This document shows positions 18,950-28,668 of a stretch of DNA of 64,000 nucleotides, piece by piece. Positions within the stretch are counted from its first letter, which is position 1. Every line of letters begins with the position of its first letter. The notes beneath the pieces were generated by a model, which had not been told where the DNA came from, did not search any database, and saw only the letters and a program-made list of their open reading frames with translations. A program made the translations under genes and the position numbers. The stretch comes from Cupriavidus sp. IDO (GTDB taxonomy: Bacteria > Pseudomonadota > Gammaproteobacteria > Burkholderiales > Burkholderiaceae), in the NCBI RefSeq assembly GCF_000812465.1, contig NZ_JWMA01000034.1, positions 1 to 64,000 of the forward strand. Reading direction: 5' to 3'.

Positions 18950-20815
18950 TCAGATGATGTCGTCCCACGGCGCCGACAGCCGCATGGCACCGTTGATCAG
19001 GCCGACCATCGAGTACGTCTGCGGGAAATTGCCCCACATCTCGCCGGTGACCGGATGTGTGTCTTCAGACAGCAGCCCTAGCGGATTGCGCGCGGCCAGC
19101 ATGGCCTCGAAGATCTCGCGCGCTTCCTCGCGGCGGCCGATGCGCGCCAGCGCGTCGATGCGCCAGAAGGTGCAGATATTGAAGGCTGTCTCGGGCTTGC
19201 CGAAATCGTCGGGGGCTTCGTAGCGGCGCATGTAGGGGCCATCGCACAGCGATTCCTCCAGCGCCTTGACCGTGGCAATAAAGCGCGGATCGCGCGGCTC
19301 GATGAAATTGACCTCGCCCATCAGCAGCACGCTGGCATCGAGCTCGCGCCCGCCAAAGCTCTCGGCAAAGGCCTGGCGCGATTCGCTCCACGATTCGGCA
19401 AGGATGCGGTCTTTCATGCGCCGTGCGTGATCGTGCCAGTACGCCGCACGTTCTGGCAGCGCCAGCTTCTCGCCGATCTTGGCCAGCCGGTCGCAGGCCG
19501 CCCAGCTCATCAGCGCCGACGAGGTATGCACGCGGGCGCGCGTGCGCAGCTCCCACATGCCGGCGTCGGGCGTGCCGAACACCTTCACCGCCTGCTCGCC
19601 GACTTCTTCCAGCCGGTGGAATTCGGCCGGGCCGCCACGGTGCAGCAGCCGGTGGTCATGGAAGGCCTGCGCCGCGCCCAGCACCACGTTGCCATAGACA
19701 TCGTGCTGGAAGTGCTCCTGCGCCTGGTTGCCCACGCGCACCGGCCCCATGCCCCGATAGCCGGGCAGATGATCGAGCATGCTTTCCGGCAACTCCCGTT
19801 CCAGGCCAATGCCATACAGGGGCTGGATGTGCCCGTCCTGCGACTGCACCACCACATTCGACAGCCAGCGCAGGTAATCCTCCATCGTGCCGACTTCGGA
19901 CAGGCTGTTGAGCGCGCGCACGACAAAAAACGCGTCGCGCAGCCAGCAGTAGCGGTAGTCCCAGTTACGGCCGCTGCCCGGCGCCTCCGGAATGCTGGTA
20001 GTCATGGCGGCGACGATGGCGCCGGTTTCCTCGTACAGCGACAGCTTGAGGGTGATGGCGGCGCGGATCACCGCCTCCTGCCATTCGCGCGGCACGGCCA
20101 GGCGCCGGCTCCACAGGCGCCAGTACGAGGTGGTTTCCTGCTCGAACTCGCGCGCGGTTTCTTCCACGCCGTGCGCGAGCGTCTCGTCCGGGCCGAGGAT
20201 GAAATTGTGGCTGCGCGTGACCAGGAAAGGCGTATGCGACAGCACATAGGCCAGCGGCGCGTCGGTGGTCATGCGCAGGGTCATGCCGTCGCCGATGTAA
20301 CGCACGTGGCTGCTGCCGCGCGTGATCTCCGGCACGATCCGGCCCCAGTCGAAACGCGGCGCAACCACCACCCTGACCCGCGGCGCGCCACGGACCGGGC
20401 GGATGCGCCGGATCAGCGTGATCGGGCGGAAATACCGCCCGAGCCGGAAAAAGCGCGGCGCGAAATCGGTGATCTCCAGGCAGTTGCCGTGCGTGTCCGA
20501 CAGGCGCGTGCGCAGGATGGCCGTATTGGGTTCATACCACTGGCTCGACGCGTGGAAGTCCTCGATCTCGATCGAGAAATGCCCGGCGTTCTCACTCGGG
20601 TCCAGCAGGGCGTTGAAGACGGGATCGCCATCAAAGCGCGGCAGGCAGGCCCAGACGATGCGGCCGCGCGCATCGACCAGCGCGGAGAACGAACAGTTGC
20701 CGATCATGCCCAGCGATAGCGACGGATCGGCAAAGCGCTTGTTGCCGTCCACGGTCTTGCACATGCCTTCGGTCGGCGGTTTGCCCAGCTCGCCGGTGCT
20801 GCTCGGATTGGTCAC
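18950..20815 (-). CDS. Glycoside hydrolase family 15 protein (glucoamylase/trehalase-like)
   Basis: 621 residues, GTG start at 20813-20815 preceded by GGGAGGA that overlaps the otsB stop. GH15 features are NWDYRYCWLRDAFFV near residue 283, with the general acid region, and EDTHPVTGEMWGNFPQTYS near 590. An N-terminal beta-sandwich domain (about 30-250) is present. Members next to otsA/otsB in proteobacteria act on alpha-glucans or trehalose; some GH15 proteins are trehalases. The exact substrate is undetermined. No signal peptide is seen, so it is probably cytoplasmic and part of trehalose or glycogen turnover. Confidence 0.9.
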   Translation of the reverse strand: MTNPSSTGELGKPPTEGMCKTVDGNKRFADPSLSLGMIGNCSFSALVDARGRIVWACLPRFDGDPVFNALLDPSENAGHFSIEIEDFHASSQWYEPNTAILRTRLSDTHGNCLEITDFAPRFFRLGRYFRPITLIRRIRPVRGAPRVRVVVAPRFDWGRIVPEITRGSSHVRYIGDGMTLRMTTDAPLAYVLSHTPFLVTRSHNFILGPDETLAHGVEETAREFEQETTSYWRLWSRRLAVPREWQEAVIRAAITLKLSLYEETGAIVAAMTTSIPEAPGSGRNWDYRYCWLRDAFFVVRALNSLSEVGTMEDYLRWLSNVVVQSQDGHIQPLYGIGLERELPESMLDHLPGYRGMGPVRVGNQAQEHFQHDVYGNVVLGAAQAFHDHRLLHRGGPAEFHRLEEVGEQAVKVFGTPDAGMWELRTRARVHTSSALMSWAACDRLAKIGEKLALPERAAYWHDHARRMKDRILAESWSESRQAFAESFGGRELDASVLLMGEVNFIEPRDPRFIATVKALEESLCDGPYMRRYEAPDDFGKPETAFNICTFWRIDALARIGRREEAREIFEAMLAARNPLGLLSEDTHPVTGEMWGNFPQTYSMVGLINGAMRLSAPWDDII

Positions 20816-20828
20816 AGCGAATCCTCCC

Positions 20829-21626
20829 TCAAGATGTCGTTGTGGGTGCCGCGGGTGCCGCGGTGCTTTGCGCAGCCACCGGCTGCTCGTGCGCCGCGCT
20901 GTCCAGCGCCCGCGCCGAGCGGTGCAGCCAGCAGCGAAGCGCGGCCGGCCCGGTCACGCTGACGCTGGCCATGGTCTGGCGCTGCCCGACCAGCACGCCG
21001 AGGCCGCCAAGCTTGCGCACGGCGGCAAAGCCGGCCTCGTCGGTCACGTCGTCGCCGGCAAAGACCGGCAGGCGCTGCGCGAATGGCGGCGCCTTCATGA
21101 AGGCGGCAATGGCATCGCCCTTGTCGACGCCGGCCGGCTTGATTTCGACCACCATCTTGCCGGGCAGCGCTTCCAGCCCGACGGCATGGCGCATCACGTC
21201 GGTCACGGCAGCGTGCACCAGGCCCTCCAGTTCCGGCACAGCGCGGAAGTGGATGGCAACGGCAACGGATTTGCGCTCGAGCCGCAGGCCCGGGTATGCG
21301 TGCACCAAGGCCTCCAGGTGCGGGATCAGCGGGTCCAGGCCCGGCGCGGGGATTTTGGACATTTGCCCGCCGTCGGTGCGGAATTCGGCACCGTGCACGC
21401 CTGCGGCCGGCAGCGTGAGCGGTTGCAGGAAATGATCGAGTTCGACGATCGGCCGCCCGGAAATGATGGCCAGTGCGCCGTCCAGGCGCTCATAGAGCGC
21501 ACGCAGCGTACCGACCAGTTCCGGCTCGACCTGCACGAGTTCCGGGCGCGGCGCCAGGTCGGCCAGGGTGCCGTCAAAGTCCAGGAACAGGGCGGTATTG
21601 GGTTCGATGAGCGGTAGCTGAGGCAT
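20829..21626 (-). CDS. otsB: Trehalose-6-phosphate phosphatase OtsB
   Basis: 265 residues from the ATG at 21624-21626. HAD phosphatase motif I is LFLDFDGTLADLAPRPE with Asp16 and Asp18; motif II is AIISGR; motif III/IV is FAGDDVTDEAGF. It removes phosphate from trehalose 6-phosphate. The C-terminal 25 residues are Ala/Thr-rich. A TTG at 21689 would add 21 poorly conserved residues and is less likely. First gene of the otsB-GH15-otsA-phhB unit. Confidence 0.95.
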   Translation of the reverse strand: MPQLPLIEPNTALFLDFDGTLADLAPRPELVQVEPELVGTLRALYERLDGALAIISGRPIVELDHFLQPLTLPAAGVHGAEFRTDGGQMSKIPAPGLDPLIPHLEALVHAYPGLRLERKSVAVAIHFRAVPELEGLVHAAVTDVMRHAVGLEALPGKMVVEIKPAGVDKGDAIAAFMKAPPFAQRLPVFAGDDVTDEAGFAAVRKLGGLGVLVGQRQTMASVSVTGPAALRCWLHRSARALDSAAHEQPVAAQSTAAPAAPTTTS

Positions 21627-21861
21627 CGCGATACACCGTAACACGTCAATCTGGCGAGCGTCCACCGGGCGCCGTCCTACAAAAGCCAATCAAATTGCAC
21701 GCCAGCCGGGCAGCATCCGCAGTACGCTGACACGCGGCGCCTCATGCGCTGCCGGTGCGCTGCGGGTGGGCCTTAAGCCACTCGGATCGCATGAACCTTG
21801 CACAGCACATATACGGCCCATGCGGCGCCGGCGCCTTGCTCGCGCGCCCGATCCTTTATCA

Positions 21862-21894
21862 TTGGCGGTTTCCGCCAAAATTTCCGCCTTTTTT
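21862..21894 (+). promoter_or_regulatory. Candidate leader hairpin of ilvA with alternative pairing
   Basis: TTGGCGG (21862-21868) can pair with CCGCCAA (21872-21878), loop TTT. The same GGCGG can instead pair with a second CCGCC (21884-21888) that is followed at once by six T. The first pairing is stronger; the second would be a terminator. The element ends 31 bp before the ilvA start. A leader-controlled attenuation is inferred, not shown. Confidence 0.35.
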
Positions 21895-21924
21895 GCGCCG
21901 CCCCCGCCGGCGCCTCCGCCGACC

Positions 21925-23478
21925 ATGACCCGCAAGCCCGCCGCCAGACCCGACTATCTCAAGAAGATCCTGACCGCCAAGGTCTATGACGTGGCACAGG
22001 AGACCGAGCTCACCTATGCGCACAACCTGTCGGCGCGCACCGGCAATTCGGTCTGGTTCAAGCGCGAAGACACCCAGCCGGTGTTCTCGTTCAAGCTGCG
22101 CGGCGCGTACAACAAGATGGCATCGCTCACGCCGGAAGAACTCAAGCGCGGCGTGATCGCGGCGTCGGCCGGCAACCATGCGCAGGGCGTGGCGCTGTCC
22201 GCGGCGCGGCTGCAGTGCAAGGCGATCATCGCCATGCCGGTGACCACGCCGCAGGTGAAGATCGATGCCGTGCGCGAACGCGGCGGCCAGTGGGTGGAGA
22301 TCGTGCTGCACGGCGAGTCCTACAGCGACGCCTACACGCACGCCGCCGAGCTGGAGAAGAAGCACAAGCTGACGTTCATCCATCCGTTCGACGATCCTGA
22401 AGTCATCGCCGGCCAGGGCACTATCGCCATGGAGATCCTGCGCCAGCATCCGGGCCCGATCCACGCGGTCTTTGTCGCCATCGGCGGCGGCGGACTGATC
22501 TCCGGCATCGCGTCGTACATCAAGGCGGTGCGCCCCGAGATCAAGGTGATCGGCGTGCAGACCGTGGACTCCGATGCGATGAAGCGTTCGATCGACGCGG
22601 GCAAGCGCATCGAGCTGAAGGAAGTGGGCCTGTTCTCGGACGGCACCGCGGTCAAGCTGGTGGGCAAGGAAACCTTCCGCATCAGCCGCGAGCTGGTCGA
22701 CGAGATCGTGCTGGTGGACACCGATGCCATCTGCGCCGGCGTGAAGGACGTCTTCCAGGACACCCGCAGCATTCTCGAGCCGGCCGGCGCGCTGGCGGTG
22801 GCGGGCCTCAAGCTGTACGCCGAGCGCGAGAAGCTCAAGGGCCAGCATCTGATCGCCATTGCCTGCGGCGCCAATATGAACTTCGACCGCCTGCGCTTCG
22901 TAGCGGAGCGCGCCGAGGTGGGCGAAGCGCGCGAAGGCGTGTTCGCCGTGACCATCCCCGAGGAGCGCGGCAGCTTCAAGCGCTTCTGCGAGCTGGTGGG
23001 CACGCGCAGCGTGACCGAGTTCAACTACCGCATTGCCGACAAGAGCACGGCGCATATCTTCGTCGGCGTGCAGATCGCCAGCCGCGCCGAGAACGACAAG
23101 ATCGCCGCCAGCTTCCGCCGCCACGGCTTCGACACGCTCGATCTGTCCAACGACGAACTGGCCAAGCAGCATATCCGCTACATGGTGGGCGGCCGCTCGC
23201 CGCTGGCGCATGACGAACTGCTGTACCGCTTCGAGTTTCCGGAGCGCCCGGGCGCGCTGATGCGCTTCCTCTCGAGCATGAGCCCGAACTGGAACATCAG
23301 CCTGTTCCACTACCGCAACCAGGGCGCCGATACGTCGAACATCCTGGTCGGCATCCAGGTGCCGAAGAACGAGAAGCGCGCCTTCCGCGACTTCCTTTCG
23401 ACGCTGGGTTACGTACACTGGGACGAGACCGACAATCCGGTCTACAAGCTGTTCCTCGCCGGATCGACCGCACCATGA
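21925..23478 (+). CDS. ilvA: Threonine ammonia-lyase, biosynthetic (IlvA)
   Basis: 517 residues from the ATG at 21925; E. coli IlvA has 514. The PLP lysine is Lys57 in [12 protein letters not shown], and the phosphate-binding loop is [12 protein letters not shown] near residue 190. Two C-terminal ACT-like domains (from about residue 330; [19 protein letters not shown] in part, and [15 protein letters not shown]) give isoleucine feedback control. The enzyme turns threonine into 2-oxobutanoate, the first step to isoleucine. The frame is open further upstream, but the extra stretch is Pro/Arg-rich and not family-like. Confidence 0.96.
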   Translation: MTRKPAARPDYLKKILTAKVYDVAQETELTYAHNLSARTGNSVWFKREDTQPVFSFKLRGAYNKMASLTPEELKRGVIAASAGNHAQGVALSAARLQCKAIIAMPVTTPQVKIDAVRERGGQWVEIVLHGESYSDAYTHAAELEKKHKLTFIHPFDDPEVIAGQGTIAMEILRQHPGPIHAVFVAIGGGGLISGIASYIKAVRPEIKVIGVQTVDSDAMKRSIDAGKRIELKEVGLFSDGTAVKLVGKETFRISRELVDEIVLVDTDAICAGVKDVFQDTRSILEPAGALAVAGLKLYAEREKLKGQHLIAIACGANMNFDRLRFVAERAEVGEAREGVFAVTIPEERGSFKRFCELVGTRSVTEFNYRIADKSTAHIFVGVQIASRAENDKIAASFRRHGFDTLDLSNDELAKQHIRYMVGGRSPLAHDELLYRFEFPERPGALMRFLSSMSPNWNISLFHYRNQGADTSNILVGIQVPKNEKRAFRDFLSTLGYVHWDETDNPVYKLFLAGSTAP

Positions 23479-24308
23479 GCCTCCCCGAACACTCGCCGCT
23501 GGGCAAACCCTCGGCCTACAAGACCGAATACGATCCCGCGCTGCTGTTCCCCATTCCGCGGCAACCCAAGCGCACGGAAATCGGCCTGCCCGAAGGCAAG
23601 GCGGTGCCGTTCTTCGGCGTCGACATCTGGAACGCCTACGAGCTGTCGTGGCTGAACATGAAGGGCAAGCCGCAGGTTGCGCTGGCCACGTTCATCATCC
23701 CGTCGGATACGCCGAACATCATCGAATCGAAGTCGTTCAAGCTGTACCTGAATTCATTCAACCAGACGAAGATCGCTTCGCCGGAGGCGCTGCAGCAGTT
23801 GCTGCATCACGACCTGTCGGAAGCCACCGGCGGCACGGTGCAGGTGCGCCTGGTGAGCGAGGCGGATCTGGGCAAGCAGAAGATGGGCGAACTCGACGGC
23901 CTGCTGCTCGATCGCCTCGACATCGAAGTGGACCGCTACGAGCCGGCGCCCGAACTGCTGCGCGCGGACCAGGAAGAGACGCCGGTAGAGGAAACGCTGG
24001 TGTCGCACCTGCTGAAGTCGAACTGCCTGGTCACCGGCCAGCCTGACTGGGGCAGCGTGCAGATCACCTACGTGGGCGCACCGATCAACCAGGAAGGGCT
24101 GCTGAAGTACCTGATCTCGTTCCGCAATCACAATGAATTCCACGAGCAGTGCGTGGAGCGGATCTTCATGGACGTGATGCGGCAGTGCAGGCCGGTCAAG
24201 CTGGCAGTCTACGCGCGCTACACGCGGCGCGGCGGGCTGGATATCAATCCATTCCGGACCAACTTCAATACGGCCTGGCCGGACAACAAGCGCAACGCCC
24301 GACAGTGA
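23475..24308 (+). CDS. queF: NADPH-dependent 7-cyano-7-deazaguanine reductase QueF
   Basis: 277 residues, the long two-lobed type as in E. coli. The catalytic Cys184 is in [12 protein letters not shown], and the NADPH/substrate motif is [14 protein letters not shown]. It reduces preQ0 to preQ1 in queuosine tRNA modification. Its ATG overlaps the ilvA stop (ATGA), so the two are translationally coupled, although the pathways are unrelated. It ends 18 bp before the convergent porin gene. Confidence 0.96.
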   Translation: MSLPEHSPLGKPSAYKTEYDPALLFPIPRQPKRTEIGLPEGKAVPFFGVDIWNAYELSWLNMKGKPQVALATFIIPSDTPNIIESKSFKLYLNSFNQTKIASPEALQQLLHHDLSEATGGTVQVRLVSEADLGKQKMGELDGLLLDRLDIEVDRYEPAPELLRADQEETPVEETLVSHLLKSNCLVTGQPDWGSVQITYVGAPINQEGLLKYLISFRNHNEFHEQCVERIFMDVMRQCRPVKLAVYARYTRRGGLDINPFRTNFNTAWPDNKRNARQ

Positions 24309-24326
24309 CGCGTTGATACCGCGCTT

Positions 24327-25712
24327 TCAGAACTCCGCGTGGAAGCGCACCCCGTAGAACTTCGCGGGACCGCGATCACGGTTGTACCCGGGATTGCGCA
24401 CATACTGGAAATCCGGACTGATGCTCAGGTATTTGAAGGGCTGGAAGCTGTAGTAGATCTCGAACACCTGCTCCGGCCCGTAGTTGAGCGCGCCGTCGCC
24501 CAGGAACGCGCCCTGCCCGCCTGCCGCGAGATAGGCCCGGTGGTCCGAGCCGAGCATGTTCACCGCCACCGCCACGCCCAGCGCATCGCGCGCCCGGCCC
24601 CACGCACTGCCTTTCAGTACGCCACCGAGCGAGACCTGCTTGCCGACTTCCGTGAAGGCATAGGTTTCGGTCTTGTCGTCTGACATGCTGGCACGCGCGA
24701 ACACGCCGAGCGAATCGGTGACCTGCTGCAGGAACGCCAGGCCAACGCCGGTCTTGGCGTGCTCCCGCCGCACGTCGGCCACGTCGGGCGTGGTGTTGTT
24801 GGCGATGCCGAATTGCAGTGCATCGCTGAACGCGCCCATGCGCGCCTTGTTGCGGAAGAACAGCAGGCGCGCCGTACCGGGACGGCCGGCCAGCTTGTAA
24901 CGCTTCTCCAGCTCCAGGATATCGCCGTAGTGCTCGAACATCCGTGTGTCCAGCTCCAGCCCGTTCGATTCCACCGGCTGCAGGAAGCGCCCGATGCGCA
25001 CCGACCAGTCGTCGCCGATGTACTCGAGTGACACGCCCCAGTTATAGCCGCGCGCATCGGCCGGATAGTCGAACGCACCAAAGGTCAGGAACGACCAGTT
25101 CATGAACTGCGTGCGCGGGTCCGAGCCGAATTCATTCTGGTCGAACACATCGAGCACGCCGAAATTGCCCGCGGTCAGCACCACGCGGCGCTTGTCCACC
25201 GTGCGGGCGAACTGGTTGAAATCCGCCTCCAGCTCCTCGCTGCCGCCGCCCAGCCCCCATGTCTGCCGGACAAAGGCGCGGGCGCGATAAAACACCGGGC
25301 TGGTGCTCGATACCTTGGCCAGCTCGCCGTTGGTCAGCCCGCCCATGCCGTGCAGCTCGGAGAATGGCACGCCCTGCGTGACCTCCGGGTTGAAGTGGAA
25401 CTCCGCGCCGCGCCACAGGCGCAGGCCCAGGTCCAGCGTGGTGCTGAAGGAGTAGCTCTTGGCGCGCTCGGTGCCGAGGCTGTTCGGGCCCGAGTAAGCG
25501 GCATTGAAGGCCGGCTTGCGTTGCCAGACGTAGGTGGCCTGGCCGTGGAAGGCAAAGACATCCTCCGCAGGCGTGGGCGGCTCGACTGAAGCCGGCGGCG
25601 CGGCTTCCTCCTGCGCCATGGCCGGGACGCAGCTCGCCAGCGCCAGCAGGGCCGCCAGGCATCGGGCAAGAATCGGGCGCAACGGCGCGGCGGGGAATCG
25701 GCAGGACAGCAT
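24327..25712 (-). CDS. OprB-like carbohydrate porin
   Basis: 461 residues from the ATG at 25710-25712, which gives a clear signal peptide (hydrophobic ARCLAALLALASCVPAMA, cleavage before QEEAAPP at about residue 33). An upstream TTG (25787) or ATG (25781) is in frame, but the extra 23-25 residues spoil the signal; no start has a good Shine-Dalgarno. The mature part alternates beta strands and ends in ...FHAEF with a C-terminal Phe, as outer membrane barrels do. Motifs such as FHFNPEVTQG and FVRQTWGLGGG match the OprB type. Substrate unknown. Confidence 0.8.
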   Translation of the reverse strand: MLSCRFPAAPLRPILARCLAALLALASCVPAMAQEEAAPPASVEPPTPAEDVFAFHGQATYVWQRKPAFNAAYSGPNSLGTERAKSYSFSTTLDLGLRLWRGAEFHFNPEVTQGVPFSELHGMGGLTNGELAKVSSTSPVFYRARAFVRQTWGLGGGSEELEADFNQFARTVDKRRVVLTAGNFGVLDVFDQNEFGSDPRTQFMNWSFLTFGAFDYPADARGYNWGVSLEYIGDDWSVRIGRFLQPVESNGLELDTRMFEHYGDILELEKRYKLAGRPGTARLLFFRNKARMGAFSDALQFGIANNTTPDVADVRREHAKTGVGLAFLQQVTDSLGVFARASMSDDKTETYAFTEVGKQVSLGGVLKGSAWGRARDALGVAVAVNMLGSDHRAYLAAGGQGAFLGDGALNYGPEQVFEIYYSFQPFKYLSISPDFQYVRNPGYNRDRGPAKFYGVRFHAEF

Positions 25713-25892
25713 CGGGAAAGCGGCAAACAAGGAAGAAGCCGCTTGCCGGGCATGCGCCCGGCCTGTCGGCGGACGAAGCATAGCCAAGCCGACATGACAT
25801 GTCTACCGCGTATTGCTGCAACGCAACAACGCAACTCGCGGCCGCCTCAAGGCCCTTATGTGCGCTCCATGCGACGTTGTAACCGGTCTTGA

Positions 25893-25914
25893 ATTAATTA
25901 ACCTGAAAATTAAT
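25893..25914. promoter_or_regulatory. AT-rich dyad upstream of the TetR gene, candidate operator
   Basis: Perfect 7-bp arms ATTAATT and AATTAAT separated by 8 bases, in a strongly AT-rich patch of an otherwise GC-rich region. It lies 30 bp upstream of the TetR start and 180 bp upstream of the divergent porin start. Its size and place fit an autoregulatory TetR operator over the promoter of the exporter operon. Inference only. Confidence 0.55.
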
Positions 25915-25944
25915 ATCCATCTGACAACGCCTCCGCGCAACCAG

Positions 25945-26652
25945 ATGCCAGCCCCAAAGAATCCCCGGCCAACCTCCGCATCGGCAGTGAAAAGCCAGCG
26001 CCGCGGCCCCGGCCGGCCGGCGGCGGCAGGCAACCCGATCCAGCGCGACCAGTTGCTCGACGCCGCCACCGACCTGTTCTCCCGGCACGGCGTAGCGGGC
26101 ACGCCGATCAAAGCCATCGCAGAAGCAGCCGGTGTCACACCGGCGCTCGTCCACTACTACTTCCGCGACCGCGACCAGTTGCTCGACGCAGTGGTCGACG
26201 AACGGCTGCAGGCCCTGGTGAACCAGATCTTCGCCGCCGGGCCGGCGGTGCCGGGCGATCCGGTTGCGATGCTGGTCGGCATTGCGGGCCGGCTGATCCG
26301 CGCCGCGGCTGCCACGCCGTGGTTTCCGGGCCTGTGGATTCGCGAGGTGGTGAGCACGGACGGCCAGCTGCGCGATCGCGTGCTGAACCGCTTTGCTATG
26401 CAGCGCGCCAGCGCGATGAGCGGCCCGATCACGGCCGCCATCGCCCACGGCCAGCTCAATCCCGCGCTGGAGCCCGCCCTGGTGATGCCCTCGCTGATCG
26501 GCCTGACCCTGCTGCCGCTGGCCACCACGCATATCTGGCGGCGCCTGCCCGGCGCCGACGCCGTCGACACCGAAGCACTGGTGCGGCATGTGAGCGCGCT
26601 GCTGACGCAGGGGCTCGCGCCTGCCCCGCCGCCTTCCGATCCATCCGCATAA
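25945..26652 (+). CDS. TetR family transcriptional regulator (CecR/YbiH-like)
   Basis: 235 residues from the ATG at 25945 (MPAPKNPRP). The helix-turn-helix lies at residues 53-72 (TPIKAIAEAAGVTPALVHYY), after a basic RRGPGRP stretch. The C-terminal half is a ligand-binding domain. E. coli CecR (YbiH) heads a similar gene set with ybhG, F, S and R. It is 37 bp upstream of the HlyD-like gene and probably represses the exporter operon and itself. Confidence 0.9.
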   Translation: MPAPKNPRPTSASAVKSQRRGPGRPAAAGNPIQRDQLLDAATDLFSRHGVAGTPIKAIAEAAGVTPALVHYYFRDRDQLLDAVVDERLQALVNQIFAAGPAVPGDPVAMLVGIAGRLIRAAAATPWFPGLWIREVVSTDGQLRDRVLNRFAMQRASAMSGPITAAIAHGQLNPALEPALVMPSLIGLTLLPLATTHIWRRLPGADAVDTEALVRHVSALLTQGLAPAPPPSDPSA

Positions 26653-26689
26653 CCCTGAACACAGCCCAGACGATTGCCCCGGAGTTCCC

Positions 26690-27664
26690 ATGCGAGTCCC
26701 ACAGTCCACGCTCCCGCCGCTTACGATTGCAGCCGCCTTCGGCCTGCTCGGCATGCTGTCCGCGTGCAGCAAGGAGCCGCCCAACATCTGGCAGGGCTAT
26801 GTCGAGGGTGAGTTCGTCAGCGTGGCCTCGCCCTTCGCGGGCCGGCTCGATACGCTGTCGGTGCAGCGCGGCCAGCAGGTTGCCAGCGGCGCCCCGCTGT
26901 TCGTGCTGGAGTCCGACGATGAGCGCGCCGCGCGCCAGCAAGCCGCCGAACAGCTGCGCGCGGCCGAAGCGCAACTGGCCGACCTGAAGACCGGCAAGCG
27001 GCCGGTCGAAGTCGACGTCAGCCGTGCGCAGCTGGCACAGGCGCAAGCCACGGCACAACGCAGCGCTGCGCAGTTCCGGCGGGACCAGGCGCAATTCACT
27101 ATCGGCGGGATCTCGCAGGCGCAGCTGGACGAATCGCGCGCCACCGCCGCCAGCGACGCCGCGCGCGTGCGCGAGCTGCAGCACGATATCGACGTGGCCC
27201 GCCTGCCCGGCCGCAACGACCAGCAGGCCGCGCAGGCGGCCCAGGTGGAAGCCGCGCGTGCCGCCCTGGCGCAGGCCGAGTGGAAGCTCTCGCGCAAGGC
27301 GGTGTCGGCCACGCAGGCCGGCCTCGTCTACGACACGCCTTACCGGCTCGGCGAATGGGTGCCGGCCGGCAGCCCGGTGGTGCGCATGCTGCCGCCGGGC
27401 AATGTGAAGGTGCGCTTCTATGTGCCGGAGACCATCGTTGGTGCACTCAAGAACGGCCAGGCCATCCAGGTGCATTGCGACGGCTGCCCGGCACCAGTGC
27501 CGGCAAACATCACCTACGTTTCCAGCGAGGCAGAGTACACGCCGCCGGTGATCTACAGCAACGAGACGCGCCGCAAGCTCGTCTTCCTGGTGGAAGCGCG
27601 GCCTTCCGCAGCCGATGCGCCGAAGCTGCGCCCGGGCCAGCCGGTGGAGGTGCGCAAGCCATGA
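26690..27664 (+). CDS. HlyD/YbhG-type membrane fusion lipoprotein
   Basis: 324 residues, ATG with GGAG five bases upstream. A lipoprotein signal ends in LSAC (Cys26). Then come a biotinyl-lipoyl half-motif (SPFAGRLDTLSVQRGQQV), a long helical coiled-coil rich in Ala and Gln (about 75-185), and the second half (VSATQAGLVYDTP). It should join the inner membrane ABC exporter to the outer membrane channel. The lipid anchor differs from the transmembrane anchor of YbhG. ATGA overlap with the ATPase gene. Confidence 0.92.
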   Translation: MRVPQSTLPPLTIAAAFGLLGMLSACSKEPPNIWQGYVEGEFVSVASPFAGRLDTLSVQRGQQVASGAPLFVLESDDERAARQQAAEQLRAAEAQLADLKTGKRPVEVDVSRAQLAQAQATAQRSAAQFRRDQAQFTIGGISQAQLDESRATAASDAARVRELQHDIDVARLPGRNDQQAAQAAQVEAARAALAQAEWKLSRKAVSATQAGLVYDTPYRLGEWVPAGSPVVRMLPPGNVKVRFYVPETIVGALKNGQAIQVHCDGCPAPVPANITYVSSEAEYTPPVIYSNETRRKLVFLVEARPSAADAPKLRPGQPVEVRKP

Positions 27665-28668
27665 CACCAGCAACGAACACGAATGGCCAGGCCAGCCACA
27701 ACGGCAGGAACGGCGGTCTCGCTATCGATGTGCGCGGCCTCAACAAGCATTTCGGCGACAAGCACGTTGTCAACGATCTCAGCCTGCAGGTCGCGCGCGG
27801 CGAGATCCTCGGCTTTCTCGGCCCCAACGGCAGCGGCAAGACCACGTCGATCCGCATGATGTGCGGACTGCTGACGCCGGATTCGGGACAAGGCACCTGC
27901 CTCGGTTTCGACATCCTGAAGGAGTCCGACGAAATCAAGCGCCGCGTCGGCTACATGACACAGAAATTCTCGTACTGGGACGACCTGTCGATCCGCGAGA
28001 ACCTGGATTTCGTCGCGCGCGTCTACGGCATGGCCAACCGGCGCGAGGCAGTCGACCGGGCGCTGGAAGATCTCGGGCTCGCCACGCGCTCGGCGCAACT
28101 GGCGGGGGCGCTGTCGGGCGGCTGGAAGCAGCGCCTGGCGCTTGCCGCGTGCCTGCTGCACAAGCCCGAACTGCTGCTGCTCGACGAGCCCACTGCCGGC
28201 GTTGACCCCAAGGCGCGGCGCGATTTCTGGGAGCAGCTGCACCAGCTCGCCTCGCGCGGCATCTCGGTGCTGGTCAGCACGCACTATATGGACGAGGCCG
28301 AGCGCTGCCACAAGCTGGCCTATATCGCCTACGGCAAGCTGCTCGCACAGGGCACTGCCGAAGATGTGATCGCCAGCCAGCAGCTGACCACGTGGAGCGT
28401 CGAAGGCGACGGCCTGGCCGAGCTCTCCGAGACACTGCAGGGCGCGCCCGGCGTGGACCAGACCGTGGTGTTCGGCACCGCGCTGCACGTCACCGGACGC
28501 GACGGGAAGCTGCTCGGCGAAACGCTCACGCGCCTGGCAGGCCCGAACCGGCGCGTGGAGCAGATCCAGACCAGCCTGGAGGATGTGTTCATCCACATGA
28601 TGGGCGACGCCGAAGACAATATGAACGCCGCCGGTGCGGGTGTGAAGAAGGCGAAGGAGCGCGCATGA
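27661..28668 (+). CDS. ABC exporter ATPase (YbhF-like, single domain)
   Basis: 335 residues from the ATG at 27661, which overlaps the preceding stop by 4 bp. Walker A GPNGSGKT at 54-61; signature LSGGWKQRLALA; Walker B LLLLDEPTAGVD near 175-185; H-loop STHYMDEAE. The C-terminal part (about 240-335) resembles the DUF4162 tail of drug/lipid exporters. E. coli YbhF is a fusion of two ATPase domains; here there is one, so it should act as a homodimer. Confidence 0.95.
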   Translation: MTPATNTNGQASHNGRNGGLAIDVRGLNKHFGDKHVVNDLSLQVARGEILGFLGPNGSGKTTSIRMMCGLLTPDSGQGTCLGFDILKESDEIKRRVGYMTQKFSYWDDLSIRENLDFVARVYGMANRREAVDRALEDLGLATRSAQLAGALSGGWKQRLALAACLLHKPELLLLDEPTAGVDPKARRDFWEQLHQLASRGISVLVSTHYMDEAERCHKLAYIAYGKLLAQGTAEDVIASQQLTTWSVEGDGLAELSETLQGAPGVDQTVVFGTALHVTGRDGKLLGETLTRLAGPNRRVEQIQTSLEDVFIHMMGDAEDNMNAAGAGVKKAKERA

